NCBI RefSeq assembly: GCF_013403975.1
Contig: NZ_JABFDH010000004.1
Location: forward strand, 186,001 to 250,000
Direction of reading: 5' to 3'
DNA length: 64,000 nucleotides
Origin: Winogradskyella ursingii
Lineage (GTDB): Bacteria; Bacteroidota; Bacteroidia; Flavobacteriales; Flavobacteriaceae
Shown: positions 38,429 to 47,495 of the stretch, one piece after another
How positions within the stretch are numbered: the first letter of the stretch is position 1
Layout of the letters: every line of letters begins with the position of its first letter
Program-made: the position numbers and the translations under genes
Notes under the pieces: generated by a model
The model's input: only the letters and a program-made list of their open reading frames with translations
Told to the model about the DNA's origin: nothing
The model's database searches: none

Positions 38429-40198
38429 ATGACACAGACAAAGAAGAAAATATTTGATGTTTCACTCTTCACGAGATTGCTAACATACATTAGGCCATAT
38501 CGAATGATTTTCATTCTTTCTTTAATATGTGTTATTGGTTTAGCAATTTTTGGTGCCACAAGACCTTATGTTTTAAAAGAGGCCATTGATGTACAAGTGG
38601 CGACCAAACAATACGATGGTTTTGTGTTTTACATTGGCATCATGTTAGCTTTATTGCTTTTAGAAGTGGTTTGCCAACTGTTGTTTATTTATTATGCTAG
38701 TTGGTTAGGGCAATCCGTTGTAAAGGATGTAAGGGTAAAATTGTTCCGGCATATGCTTAAGTTCAAAATGACTTATTTTGATAAATCTTCGGTTGGTGTA
38801 TTGATTACTCGGGCAGTAACGGATATGGAACGTATAGCCGATATTTTTGGTGAAGGTTTATTTATGATATTTAGTGACATCCTAAAAATGTTGGTTGTTG
38901 CTGGTTTTATGACTTATATGAACTGGAAATTGAGTCTAATAGTATTTACCACTTTGCCGCTCATTCTTTTTGCTACAAAGATATTTCAGAAATATATGAA
39001 ACGTGCGTTCGAAGATGTACGCACAGAGGTGTCAAACCTCAATTCGTTTGTTCAGGAGCGTGTTACGGGAATGAAAATACTTCAATTATTTACTAGAGAA
39101 ACTACTGAATATAAAAATTTTAAAACTATAAATGAGCGTCATAAAAAAGGATGGTTAAAAACGGTTTGGTACAATTCAATTTTCTTTCCTATTGCAGAAT
39201 TCTTGTCATCACTTACCATGGCAATGGTGATTTTAGTTGGTGGTTATGATATTGTATCGAGTGATCCAGGAACAACTTTGGGTCATCTAATTGCATTCAC
39301 CATGTTTGTGCCAATGTTATTTAGACCATTGAACCAAATTGCAAATAAATTCAACACGTTGCAAATGGGAATGGTAGCAGCAGACCGTGTATTTAAAGTG
39401 CTCGATACAGAATCAAATATCGATGATTCTGGTACTCATGAAGCCAATCAATTTAAAGGCAACATAAAATTTGAGGATGTTCGTTTTTCATACATTAAAG
39501 ATGAAGAAGTATTAAAAGGAATTTCTTTTGATGTAAAGGCAGGCGAAACAGTTGCTATAGTGGGTGCCACAGGTGCAGGAAAATCAACTATTATAAATCT
39601 ATTAAATCGTTTTTATGATATTGATTCTGGCACTATAGAAGTAGATGGTACTAACATTAAAGACATGACGTTAAGTTCATTGAGAGAACAAATAGCTGTA
39701 GTGCTACAAGATGTCTTTTTGTTTGCAGATACTATAGTTAATAATATAACCTTGAATAATGAATATGTAACTGAGGCCGACGTGATAGATGCCGCTAAGG
39801 CCATCGGGATTCATGATTTTATTTCAAGTTTACCTAATGGTTATCATTATAATGTAAAAGAACGAGGTGTGATGCTTTCTTCAGGTCAGCGACAGCTAAT
39901 TTCATTCTTGAGGGCTTACGTAACCAACCCGAGTATTTTAATTTTGGATGAAGCAACTTCTTCCGTAGACTCCTATTCAGAACAGCTTATACAGGACGCC
40001 ACTGACACTATTACTAAAGGAAGAACCTCAATTGTAATTGCTCACAGGTTGGCAACCATTCAGCAAGCCGATAAAATAATTGTAATGGATGCTGGTAAAA
40101 TTGTAGAAATCGGTACACACCAATCGCTACTTAAATTACAGAATGGTTACTACAAAAATCTATACGAAGTTCAGTTTTTAAAGGCTGAAGCGGTATAG
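38429..40198 (+). CDS. ABC exporter, fused permease and ATPase (MsbA-like)
   Basis: The protein has 589 aa from ATG 38429; a TTG nine bases upstream would add three residues. Six-helix exporter domain (about 25-315) and nucleotide-binding domain (about 340-585) with Walker A GATGAGKST, Q-loop VVLQDVFLF, signature LSSGQRQL (LSGGQ with Ser in position 3), Walker B ILILDEATSS and the H-loop IAHRLATI. It works as a homodimer or heterodimer half in the inner membrane. The substrate cannot be told; lipid or drug export is typical. It converges on the DUF3667 gene with only two bases between stops. Confidence 0.93.
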   Translation: MTQTKKKIFDVSLFTRLLTYIRPYRMIFILSLICVIGLAIFGATRPYVLKEAIDVQVATKQYDGFVFYIGIMLALLLLEVVCQLLFIYYASWLGQSVVKDVRVKLFRHMLKFKMTYFDKSSVGVLITRAVTDMERIADIFGEGLFMIFSDILKMLVVAGFMTYMNWKLSLIVFTTLPLILFATKIFQKYMKRAFEDVRTEVSNLNSFVQERVTGMKILQLFTRETTEYKNFKTINERHKKGWLKTVWYNSIFFPIAEFLSSLTMAMVILVGGYDIVSSDPGTTLGHLIAFTMFVPMLFRPLNQIANKFNTLQMGMVAADRVFKVLDTESNIDDSGTHEANQFKGNIKFEDVRFSYIKDEEVLKGISFDVKAGETVAIVGATGAGKSTIINLLNRFYDIDSGTIEVDGTNIKDMTLSSLREQIAVVLQDVFLFADTIVNNITLNNEYVTEADVIDAAKAIGIHDFISSLPNGYHYNVKERGVMLSSGQRQLISFLRAYVTNPSILILDEATSSVDSYSEQLIQDATDTITKGRTSIVIAHRLATIQQADKIIVMDAGKIVEIGTHQSLLKLQNGYYKNLYEVQFLKAEAV

Positions 40199-40200
40199 TT

Positions 40201-40983
40201 TTAATGTGGTTTAAAATCTTCTAAATTTATGGACCCAGTAAAAAACATAATTAGACCTCCTATAATTGTGCTTATAATGTAAACTACTATAAATATAAAA
40301 ATCGCCATAAAAGATCTCAATATTAACTGTGACGGACTAATCTTAAATATCTGTTTCAGTAAATAACAATGATAAATAAACATTAATGGGAAGGTCAAAA
40401 AAGAAAACAGAATATAATAGTTGGGTATAGCTAATAGAATTAATTGAGAAACAAACACCATTAATATACTCATTAGAGACATAGAATATAGATAGATTAT
40501 GATATGCTCAGTAAAATTATATTTCTTATCTAAAAAAACAACCCATGAGATTAAGGCAAAAACAGGCACAAAAAGCGAATAGATTATAGAACTGTATTCT
40601 AATGAGCCATTAGTGGATTCGGCAAGAACTTCCTTCGGAATGTTGAAGCCTTCAAAAATACTCGACATATCTAAATACCTCATGTAAAATTTCTTTATAA
40701 TAAATAAAGAAAAACCTGAGAGCGTCAATGCCAATCCAAAGAAGCTAATAGGGTTTATATATTTTTTTCTAACACCGTTGATATACCCAACAATGACATC
40801 TTCAGGGTTTTTAAAAAGTTGAACAAAAGTGCGTAATAGCTTATTATCATAATTAAAAAAGGTTTCACTCAGATGCTCAAATAAATTTCTGAAACTTAAA
40901 CGATTTCTGATAACTTTTCCGCCACAGCTTCTACAGTAATCATCGTTTTCTAATAGTTCGGTATGGCAGTTTTTACAATTCAT
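40201..40983 (-). CDS. DUF3667 membrane protein with zinc ribbon, copy 2
   Basis: The protein has 260 aa. The N-terminal zinc ribbon CKNCHTELLENDDYCRSCGG (two CxxC pairs) is followed by the DUF3667 core (NLFEHLSETFFNYDNKLLRT, then PEDVIVGYINGVRKKYINP) and four to five membrane segments. It is a paralog of the gene one base upstream and the last gene of the cdaA run. Function unknown. Confidence 0.88.
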   Translation of the reverse strand: MNCKNCHTELLENDDYCRSCGGKVIRNRLSFRNLFEHLSETFFNYDNKLLRTFVQLFKNPEDVIVGYINGVRKKYINPISFFGLALTLSGFSLFIIKKFYMRYLDMSSIFEGFNIPKEVLAESTNGSLEYSSIIYSLFVPVFALISWVVFLDKKYNFTEHIIIYLYSMSLMSILMVFVSQLILLAIPNYYILFSFLTFPLMFIYHCYLLKQIFKISPSQLILRSFMAIFIFIVVYIISTIIGGLIMFFTGSINLEDFKPH

Positions 40984-40984
40984 T

Positions 40985-41773
40985 TTATTTAGTGGACATT
41001 ATTACAAATACAGCTAGTATCGCAAAAATTGAAAAAATTATGATATATGATAAAAGATAGACAAAGCAAACGATTAAAAACTTGGCAATGGTCTCTAAAT
41101 GACTTTCATTAAAAACCCGTTTTAATATATAATATAGATATATAAATAACGGTATCATAATAATACTGGAGACTATTAAATAATTGAGGCCAAAAAGTAG
41201 AAACAGAATACTAAACACTGAGGTAATAATAATTATCTGTGCAGAATAGTAAAGGTTAAGCACTAAGTGCTCTGTAAAATTAAAGCGTCTCTTGCCACAA
41301 ATGTAATAGGTAACCCAAGTGGCAAATGCTGATATAGGTACACCGATAATGTAAATTAGACTTTGGTAACTATTAAAAAAATCATAATCGAAATCCTTAA
41401 AAGGGTTGTTTTGTTGGGCAGCTGATTCTTTCACTTCAAGTATAGATCCAAAATCAATATTCATGGCATCTTCAAAAAAAGTACTCATTAAAAAAACTTG
41501 AATACCTGCTAACGTCAGAGAAATACCAAAATAGCTAATAACATTAACATACTTTTTTCTGACCCCTTCTACATAACCAACAATAACCTCTTCTGGTTTG
41601 GTAAAAAGTTCAATAAAAGTACGCAGTAGCTTGTTGTCATAGTTAAAAAAGGTTTCACTGATGTGCTCAAATAAATTACCAAAAGTTAGTCTATTACGAA
41701 TTACCTTAGCACCACATTCATCACAAAAATTTTGTGATTCTCTCAAAGAGCTATTACAGTTTTTGCACTCCAC
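40985..41773 (-). CDS. DUF3667 membrane protein with zinc ribbon, copy 1, GTG start
   Basis: The protein has 262 aa. Zinc ribbon CKNCNSSLRESQNFCDECGA, then the DUF3667 core nearly identical to copy 2 (NLFEHISETFFNYDNKLLRT) and five hydrophobic segments. The start is GTG overlapping the cdaA stop by one base (TAGTG), so translation is probably coupled to cdaA. It carries an extra loop (KESAAQQNNPFKDFDYDFF) absent from copy 2. A functional link with c-di-AMP synthesis is suggested only by the coupling. Confidence 0.88.
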   Translation of the reverse strand: MECKNCNSSLRESQNFCDECGAKVIRNRLTFGNLFEHISETFFNYDNKLLRTFIELFTKPEEVIVGYVEGVRKKYVNVISYFGISLTLAGIQVFLMSTFFEDAMNIDFGSILEVKESAAQQNNPFKDFDYDFFNSYQSLIYIIGVPISAFATWVTYYICGKRRFNFTEHLVLNLYYSAQIIIITSVFSILFLLFGLNYLIVSSIIMIPLFIYLYYILKRVFNESHLETIAKFLIVCFVYLLSYIIIFSIFAILAVFVIMSTK

Positions 41774-42555
41774 TAAGTCAAATCTTCTTTTATTTTTGCT
41801 GTGAGTTCATCAGTATCCTTAAACATTACAAATTCACCATTTTTCAAATAGGAAATCTGTCCGTTTTCCTCACTTACCGCAATAGCTAGTGCATCTGTCT
41901 TTTCGGTAATGCCAACGGCTGCTCTGTGTCTGAGCCCAAAGCGTTCTGGTATATTTTTTTCATTGTTCACTGGCAGAATAACACGCGTGGCCTTCACCAC
42001 GTTATTGTCTATAATAATTGCTCCATCATGTAAAGGACTATTTTTAAAGAAAATACTTTCTATAATGGGTTGGGACACCAGAATGTTCATTTCATCACCA
42101 GTATTGGTCAAAAAATCGAGATTGTTGTTACGTTCTATAACAATCAGTGCTCCGGTATTAGTAGATGCCATCCGATTACAGGCATTGATAATGGCATCAA
42201 CGTCTGTAGTAGTTGGGTCGTCATTTTTAAGGAATTTAAAATTTTTGAAAATATTGCGTTTGCCACCAATTTTGGTAGATCCTACCATTAATAGAAATTT
42301 TCTTATTTCAGGTTGAAATACCACAATTAGCGCAATAATTCCAACTTTCATAAAGCCATCGAAAATACTGTATAACATCACCATGTTGAGGTAATCCGTA
42401 AGACGCCAAACCAAGTAAACGATCAGAATACCAATGAAAATATTGATTGCAACTGTGCCTTTTACTAATTTATAAATATAATATAGAAGAATAGCGACAA
42501 GAAAGACATCTACAAAATCTATAAATCTAAAATCCCAAAGTTGTAAGTTGTCCAA
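41773..42555 (-). CDS. cdaA: Diadenylate cyclase CdaA
   Basis: The protein has 260 aa. It makes cyclic di-AMP from two ATP. Three membrane helices (about 10-85) precede the DAC domain with the substrate motifs SPLHDGAII (DGA) and GLRHRAAVGI (RHR). The order and length are those of CdaA rather than DisA. It lies 54 bases after folP on the same strand. The folP-cdaA pairing is frequent in Bacteroidota, from memory. Confidence 0.95.
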   Translation of the reverse strand: MDNLQLWDFRFIDFVDVFLVAILLYYIYKLVKGTVAINIFIGILIVYLVWRLTDYLNMVMLYSIFDGFMKVGIIALIVVFQPEIRKFLLMVGSTKIGGKRNIFKNFKFLKNDDPTTTDVDAIINACNRMASTNTGALIVIERNNNLDFLTNTGDEMNILVSQPIIESIFFKNSPLHDGAIIIDNNVVKATRVILPVNNEKNIPERFGLRHRAAVGITEKTDALAIAVSEENGQISYLKNGEFVMFKDTDELTAKIKEDLT

Positions 42556-42609
42556 AAGCTAGTGTTTTTGCTAATTTAAGAATTTATGTTAATAAATGAA
42601 TTTAAAAAT

Positions 42610-43434
42610 TTAACCATTAAGCTGGTTGTATAAACTGATGCATTCTACAGCTTCCTTTACGTCATGAACTCTTAACAGTTTCGCTTTTTTTTGCAGAGCG
42701 ACCATATGTAAGGCTGTTGTGCCATTTAACGAATTTTCTGAGGTGATATTTAAAGTTTTATAAACCATTGACTTTCTAGAAATACCAGCTAACAGAGGTT
42801 TGTCTAATATTTGTAATAAATCTAGTTGGCTTAAAAGCTCATAATTTTGAGCTATAGTTTTGGCAAACCCAAAACCAGGATCTATAATTATATCATTGAT
42901 TTTCTGGGCGTGAGCAGCGGCAATACGCTCGGCAAAATAAGAGATGACTTCTTTCGTTAAATCCTCATAGTCTGTTTGCTTTTGCATTGTTTTTGGATTA
43001 CCTCTCATATGCATCATTATATAAGGTACACCCAATTTACCAATAGTCTCAAGCATAGAACCATCAAGTTTTCCTGCAGAGATATCATTAATAAGGGCTG
43101 CACCAGCTTCAACACTTTTTACTGCAACTTCGCTTCTAAAGGTGTCAACTGAAAAGAGTGTTTCAGGAAAACGTTTCAAAATTAGTTCTATAATAGGGAC
43201 CACGCGATATAATTCCTCTGAAATTGACACATTATCAGCATTTGGTCGAGAACTATAACCACCAATATCAATAAAGGTTGCCCCATCTCTAAGCATGGTT
43301 TCGACTTGACTCAAAATTGCAGATTCATTGTTGTATTTACCACCATCGTAAAATGAATCTGGTGTTACGTTTAAGATTCCCATTACTTTGGGTTGCTTTA
43401 AATCTATGAGTTTACCTTTGCAATTTATAGTCAT
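42610..43434 (-). CDS. folP: Dihydropteroate synthase
   Basis: The protein has 274 aa. It condenses p-aminobenzoate with the pterin diphosphate in folate synthesis. All signature segments are present: MGILNVTPDSFYDGGKY, FIDIGGYSSRP, SVDTFRSEVA, INDISAGK, IIDPGFGFAKT, LLAGISRKSM and RVHDVKEA. It is the first gene of the minus-strand folP-cdaA-DUF3667 run. Confidence 0.97.
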   Translation of the reverse strand: MTINCKGKLIDLKQPKVMGILNVTPDSFYDGGKYNNESAILSQVETMLRDGATFIDIGGYSSRPNADNVSISEELYRVVPIIELILKRFPETLFSVDTFRSEVAVKSVEAGAALINDISAGKLDGSMLETIGKLGVPYIMMHMRGNPKTMQKQTDYEDLTKEVISYFAERIAAAHAQKINDIIIDPGFGFAKTIAQNYELLSQLDLLQILDKPLLAGISRKSMVYKTLNITSENSLNGTTALHMVALQKKAKLLRVHDVKEAVECISLYNQLNG

Positions 43435-43560
43435 TGTTTTATTCAGAATTAAATTTGAATTTTAAAATTGTGATAATGTTGTTAATATTTTGAATTTAGA
43501 ACGTTCAACTTTGAACTCTAAATAATTTAAGCGAAATTTACGGAAATTATAATATACCAA

Positions 43561-44103
43561 ATGAAGGATACTTCAAAACAATACGATACTGTGGTTGCTA
43601 AATGCCAAGCTCTTTTTGAAAAAAAAATGAGTGATTACGGTAGTGCGTGGCGCATATTAAGGTTGCCATCTTTGACCGATCAGATATTCATTAAAGCCCA
43701 GCGAATAAGAGGATTGCAACAAAATGATGAAAGGAAAGTAGATGAGGGAGAAGTAAGCGAATTCATAGGCATAATTAATTATTGCGTAATGGCATTGATT
43801 CAACTTAAAAAAGGAGTGGTGGAGCAACCTGATTTGAATACTGCTGAATCAATTAAATTATACAACGAACAAATTAAAATCACCAAACAGTTGATGCTTG
43901 ATAAAAATCACGATTATGGTGAGGCATGGCGTGATATGAGAGTGAGTTCTTTAACAGATTTAATTTTGCAAAAACTATTAAGAGTAAAACAAATTGAAGA
44001 TAATTCTGGGCAAACATTAGTAAGTGAAGGCATTGATGCCAATTATCAAGATATGATTAATTATGCTGTTTTTGCGATGATTCATCTCAATGAAGCTAAC
44101 TGA
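43561..44103 (+). CDS. DUF1599-family protein
   Basis: The protein has 180 aa. Two internally related halves, each with a (K/D)-x-x-DYG-(S/E)-AW motif: MSDYGSAWRILRLPSLTDQI and NHDYGEAWRDMRVSSLTDLI, each followed by a helix with Ile/Asn-Tyr. DUF1599 is also called the nucleotide modification-associated domain. It is divergent from folP. Soluble, enzymatic role unknown. Confidence 0.88.
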   Translation: MKDTSKQYDTVVAKCQALFEKKMSDYGSAWRILRLPSLTDQIFIKAQRIRGLQQNDERKVDEGEVSEFIGIINYCVMALIQLKKGVVEQPDLNTAESIKLYNEQIKITKQLMLDKNHDYGEAWRDMRVSSLTDLILQKLLRVKQIEDNSGQTLVSEGIDANYQDMINYAVFAMIHLNEAN

Positions 44104-44104
44104 T

Positions 44105-44181
44105 TGTCATTTCTGCGAAAGCAGCAATCCATAATTAGATAAATTTTAAATAAGTAGATTACTGCTAGCGCAGGAAGGACA
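44105..44181. repeat. 77-bp imperfect palindromic repeat
   Basis: TGTCATTTCTGCGAAAGCAG (start of the left arm) and the right arm GCTAGCGCAGGAAGGACA (44164-44181) are inverted, matching at about 20 of 25 positions over the full arms. It is of the widespread 'TGTCATTCCTGCGAAAGCAGG' type of intergenic repeat. Non-coding, between the DUF1599 and BT_3928 genes. Confidence 0.65.
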
Positions 44182-44189
44182 AAAACATT

Positions 44190-45284
44190 ATGAAATACAT
44201 AGTACAAATAAGCAGAATTCTAGTTGGAATTCTCTTCATCATATCGGGATTTATAAAACTCAATGATCCCTTAGGATTTTCATATAAATTACAGGAATAC
44301 TTTGGAGCTGATGTTTTAAATATAGAATTCTTGATTCCTTATGCGCTTGGTATTTCGGTCATTGTGGTTGTGTTTGAAGTCGTTCTTGGTGTGTTTTTAC
44401 TCATTGGCTATAAACCAAAATTTACAGTTTGGAGTTTACTTATAATGATAGTATTCTTCACATTTTTAACATTTTATTCCGCATATTTTGACAAAGTAAA
44501 AGATTGTGGATGTTTTGGTGATGCATTGAAACTTACACCTTGGGAAAGCTTTACAAAAGATGTGATTCTTTTGGTATTGATTGTGATTCTATTTGTTGGT
44601 TTAAAACACATTAAACCACTATTCTCAAAACTGCCAACAACGGTGATTGCCTTATTAAGCTTCATACTATCCTTATGGTTTGGCTATCATGTGCTTATGC
44701 ATTTGCCGGTAATAGATTTTAGAGCTTATGCTATTGGCAAGAATATTCAAAAACAGATGGAAGTTCCAGAAAATGCTCAAAAACCTGTTCTAGAATACAC
44801 ATGGACTTTTAATGTCAATGGAGAAGAGAAGGAATTTGTAACCAATGGTAGTTATCCAAATGTTGATGGTGAATATGTGGGTGTAGAGACCAAAACTATT
44901 GATGAGGGATATATTCCACCTATCCAAGATTTTTCCATTGAATCTGATGATGAGGACTTAACTAATTATTTTTTAGAGAAAGAAAACTTGGTAATCATTG
45001 CAATGTACGACATCAATAAAGCTGAATTAGAAGGCTTAAAAATGTTAAAATCCTTTTCTGAAAGAGCGTTGAAAAAAGGCTATACGGTAATTGGATTAAC
45101 ATCGTCTGGAGCGCAAGACAAGCAACAATTAAAAGAAGATTTCAACCTTAATTTCGATTTTTATCTTTGTGACGAAAAGGTGATTAAAACTATTGTACGC
45201 TCAAATCCAGGTATTGTAATTTTAAATAAAGGTACAATAGAACAAAAAGCTCATTGGAATGACATTGAAGATGTAGAATTATAA
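44190..45284 (+). CDS. BT_3928-family membrane protein (DoxX/MauE-like with thioredoxin-like tail)
   Basis: The protein has 364 aa. The N-terminal half has four membrane segments (about 5-160) of DoxX/MauE type with GFIKLNDPLGFSYKLQEYF and the conserved KDCGCFGDALK. The C-terminal half (about 190-364) is soluble and thioredoxin-like in pattern (NLVIIAMYDINKAELEG, then YTVIGLTSSG), but has no CxxC. The family is Bacteroidota-specific, probably in envelope redox or respiratory functions; that role is inferred from MauE. It is followed by an ABC permease on the same strand. Confidence 0.85.
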   Translation: MKYIVQISRILVGILFIISGFIKLNDPLGFSYKLQEYFGADVLNIEFLIPYALGISVIVVVFEVVLGVFLLIGYKPKFTVWSLLIMIVFFTFLTFYSAYFDKVKDCGCFGDALKLTPWESFTKDVILLVLIVILFVGLKHIKPLFSKLPTTVIALLSFILSLWFGYHVLMHLPVIDFRAYAIGKNIQKQMEVPENAQKPVLEYTWTFNVNGEEKEFVTNGSYPNVDGEYVGVETKTIDEGYIPPIQDFSIESDDEDLTNYFLEKENLVIIAMYDINKAELEGLKMLKSFSERALKKGYTVIGLTSSGAQDKQQLKEDFNLNFDFYLCDEKVIKTIVRSNPGIVILNKGTIEQKAHWNDIEDVEL

Positions 45285-45379
45285 TTTTGCATAAATAGAA
45301 AAAAGAATTAATTCTCAAGAACCCATAAACTCTGATCAACTATCTTCTAAATAAAATTTTTTACGCTTTTATCACATTA

Positions 45380-46408
45380 TTGGGTGTAGTTACTGTCATT
45401 TTCTTTTTGTTTACCATTCTGCCAGGTGATCCGGCCAAAATGATGTTGGGTCAGAATCAAAATTCAGAACAAGTCGAAGCTGTAAAGAAAAAATATGGTT
45501 TTGATAAGCCAATTAGCACACAGTATTTGTACTATTTAAACGATTTGTCGCCAATTTCATTTCATTCTAACTCAACAGAAGATTATACCTATCTGCGAGA
45601 CAATAAATATACAGCTACAGAATTGTTTACCATTGGAAATACCACAACAGTAATCAAAACTCCTTATTTACGTGAGTCATTCACTAAACAGGGCAAAAAA
45701 GTAACCGAAGTCATTGGAGAAACCATTCCGAATACATTCGTTTTGGCGGTTTCAGCTATTGTCATAGCTATAAGTCTTGGGATTATATTCGGTATCATTT
45801 CGGCATTATTTAAAGACACATGGATCGATAAATTAATTCAAGTGCTGAGTACTTTTGGCATGAGCGTACCTTCATTTTTCAGTGCCATATTATTCGCTTG
45901 GCTGTTTGGTTTTGTATTGCATGAATACACCAATCTAGAAATGACAGGCAGTCTTTACGAGCTTGACGATTTTGGCGAAAAAATGACTATCCAGTGGAAA
46001 AATTTAATACTTCCTGCCATAGTCTTGGGTATTCGTCCATTGGCTGTAATTATTCAATTGATGCGTAATTCTTTATTGGATGTCATGAATCAAGATTACA
46101 TCCGGACTGCTAGAGCAAAAGGCCTGAGCGAATTTCAGGTTATTAAAAACCATGCTGTTAAGAACGCCTTAAATCCAGTTGTTACTGCTATTTCAGGATG
46201 GTTTGCGTCTATGTTGGCTGGAGCCGTTTTTGTGGAATATATTTTTGGGTGGAACGGTCTTGGAAAAGAAATCGTAAACGCACTCAACACTTTAGATCTA
46301 CCAGTAATAATGGGAGCCGTTTTAGTCATTGCTATCGTATTTATCACCATTAATATTCTGGTAGACTTTATTTACGCTTGGTTGGACCCAAGAGTTAAGT
46401 TGTCCTAG
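45380..46408 (+). CDS. DppB/OppB-type ABC transporter permease (non-standard start likely)
   Basis: At least 342 aa. Six-helix permease of a peptide/nickel-type importer: the N-terminal ILPGDPAKMMLGQNQ motif, a long periplasmic loop (about 40-115), and the conserved EAA-type loop DYIRTARAKGLSEFQVIKNH. The listed start is a TTG inside the first membrane helix. The frame is open 16 codons further to CTG at 45332, giving LINYLLNKIFYAF, which matches the family N-terminus. The true start is therefore probably CTG 45332 or ATC 45335. The partner permease, ATPase and binding protein are not next to it. Confidence 0.88.
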   Translation: MGVVTVIFFLFTILPGDPAKMMLGQNQNSEQVEAVKKKYGFDKPISTQYLYYLNDLSPISFHSNSTEDYTYLRDNKYTATELFTIGNTTTVIKTPYLRESFTKQGKKVTEVIGETIPNTFVLAVSAIVIAISLGIIFGIISALFKDTWIDKLIQVLSTFGMSVPSFFSAILFAWLFGFVLHEYTNLEMTGSLYELDDFGEKMTIQWKNLILPAIVLGIRPLAVIIQLMRNSLLDVMNQDYIRTARAKGLSEFQVIKNHAVKNALNPVVTAISGWFASMLAGAVFVEYIFGWNGLGKEIVNALNTLDLPVIMGAVLVIAIVFITINILVDFIYAWLDPRVKLS

Positions 46409-46473
46409 TAATTTAGTTTTTTGAAATTTTGAGTTCCTCATTCTTAGAAAGCTTAGGATAGGAATAATATCTT

Positions 46474-46481
46474 ATTTTTGT
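46474..46481 (+). promoter_or_regulatory. Putative -7 element of tpiA
   Basis: TATTTTTG matches TAnnTTTG, 57 bases before the tpiA ATG. Confidence 0.45.
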
Positions 46482-46538
46482 TATTCAAGTTTAATGTTAA
46501 CCAAAAAAATCCCTTCATTCAAAGAGGTACCTATAATA

Positions 46539-47288
46539 ATGAGAAAGAAAATTGTAGCAGGAAACTGGAAAATGAATAACGATTTGGCCCAAACCGAACG
46601 GCTAATTACTGATTTAAGAAAACAGAGCAAAACCTCAAAAGCAGAGGTGATGATTGCGCCAGCATTCACTAATTTGTGGCAAGCCTACCAAACCTTAAAA
46701 GAAAGTAGTATAGAAGTCATTGCACAGAATATGCATTTTGCTGAAAATGGTGCTTACACAGGAGAGGTCAGTGCTAGTATGCTTAAAAGTATAGGTATCC
46801 AAACCGTTATATTGGGACATAGCGAACGTCGCGCGTATTATAATGAAACCGATGAGTCACTCACCAAAAAAGTAGATGCAGCATTGGCTAATGATATGCG
46901 GATTATTTTCTGTTTTGGCGAGGAATTGGAAGACCGCAAGTCGGGTAATGAGGAAAAGATTGTCGGTGACCAAATCAAAAATGCACTCTTTCATCTCAAG
47001 GATTCTGCATTCAAAAATATTATTTTGGCATACGAACCAGTTTGGGCCATCGGAACCGGAGAAACTGCGAGCCCGGAACAGGCACAGGATATGCACAAAT
47101 TTATTCGAAAAACACTAACCGACGAATACGGTAGTGACGTATCGGATGCTGTATCCATTCTTTACGGAGGCAGTGTAAAACCAAATAACGCTAAGGAGAT
47201 TTTCGGAAAACCAGACGTGGATGGTGGCCTAATCGGTGGAGCATCCCTAAATGCCGAAGACTTTTTTGCTATCGTTAACGCATTTTAA
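46539..47288 (+). CDS. tpiA: Triose-phosphate isomerase
   Basis: The protein has 249 aa, the family length. It interconverts dihydroxyacetone phosphate and glyceraldehyde 3-phosphate. The start MRKKIVAGNWKMN (ATG 46539) contains the catalytic Lys. An in-frame ATG at 46494 would add 15 non-conserved residues. The catalytic His is in VILGHSERR, the catalytic Glu in LAYEPVWAIGTG, and the phosphate loop in YGGSVKPNNA. Confidence 0.97.
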   Translation: MRKKIVAGNWKMNNDLAQTERLITDLRKQSKTSKAEVMIAPAFTNLWQAYQTLKESSIEVIAQNMHFAENGAYTGEVSASMLKSIGIQTVILGHSERRAYYNETDESLTKKVDAALANDMRIIFCFGEELEDRKSGNEEKIVGDQIKNALFHLKDSAFKNIILAYEPVWAIGTGETASPEQAQDMHKFIRKTLTDEYGSDVSDAVSILYGGSVKPNNAKEIFGKPDVDGGLIGGASLNAEDFFAIVNAF

Positions 47289-47307
47289 AAAAAATATATG
47301 GGCGTTT

Positions 47308-47332
47308 CCCAGATGACGCAGCGTCATCTGGG
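47308..47332. repeat. Perfect 12-bp palindrome with one-base loop
   Basis: CCCAGATGACGC and GCGTCATCTGGG flank a single A. Upstream is GGGCGTTT and downstream TCGCGCTATTCACTATATCT followed by six T, an arrangement seen as a recurrent intergenic repeat in flavobacteria, from memory. It may also terminate tpiA, although no T-run directly follows the stem. Confidence 0.6.
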
Positions 47333-47495
47333 TCGCGCTATTCACTATATCTTTTTTTCTTTAAAGCTCTCAAACGTCGAGGTATATTAAAATATTTAAT
47401 TCAAAATTGATAGTTAATTCATTCCAAGCCACTAAAAAAAAGGATATCGTTTCTATCGCTAACGCACTAATCAGCTCAATAAAAGTTAAACATCC

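Noticed and set aside
41909-42316. 135-codon frame antisense to cdaA
   Set aside because: CdaA on the other strand has complete catalytic motifs; this frame is a by-product of its codon pattern.
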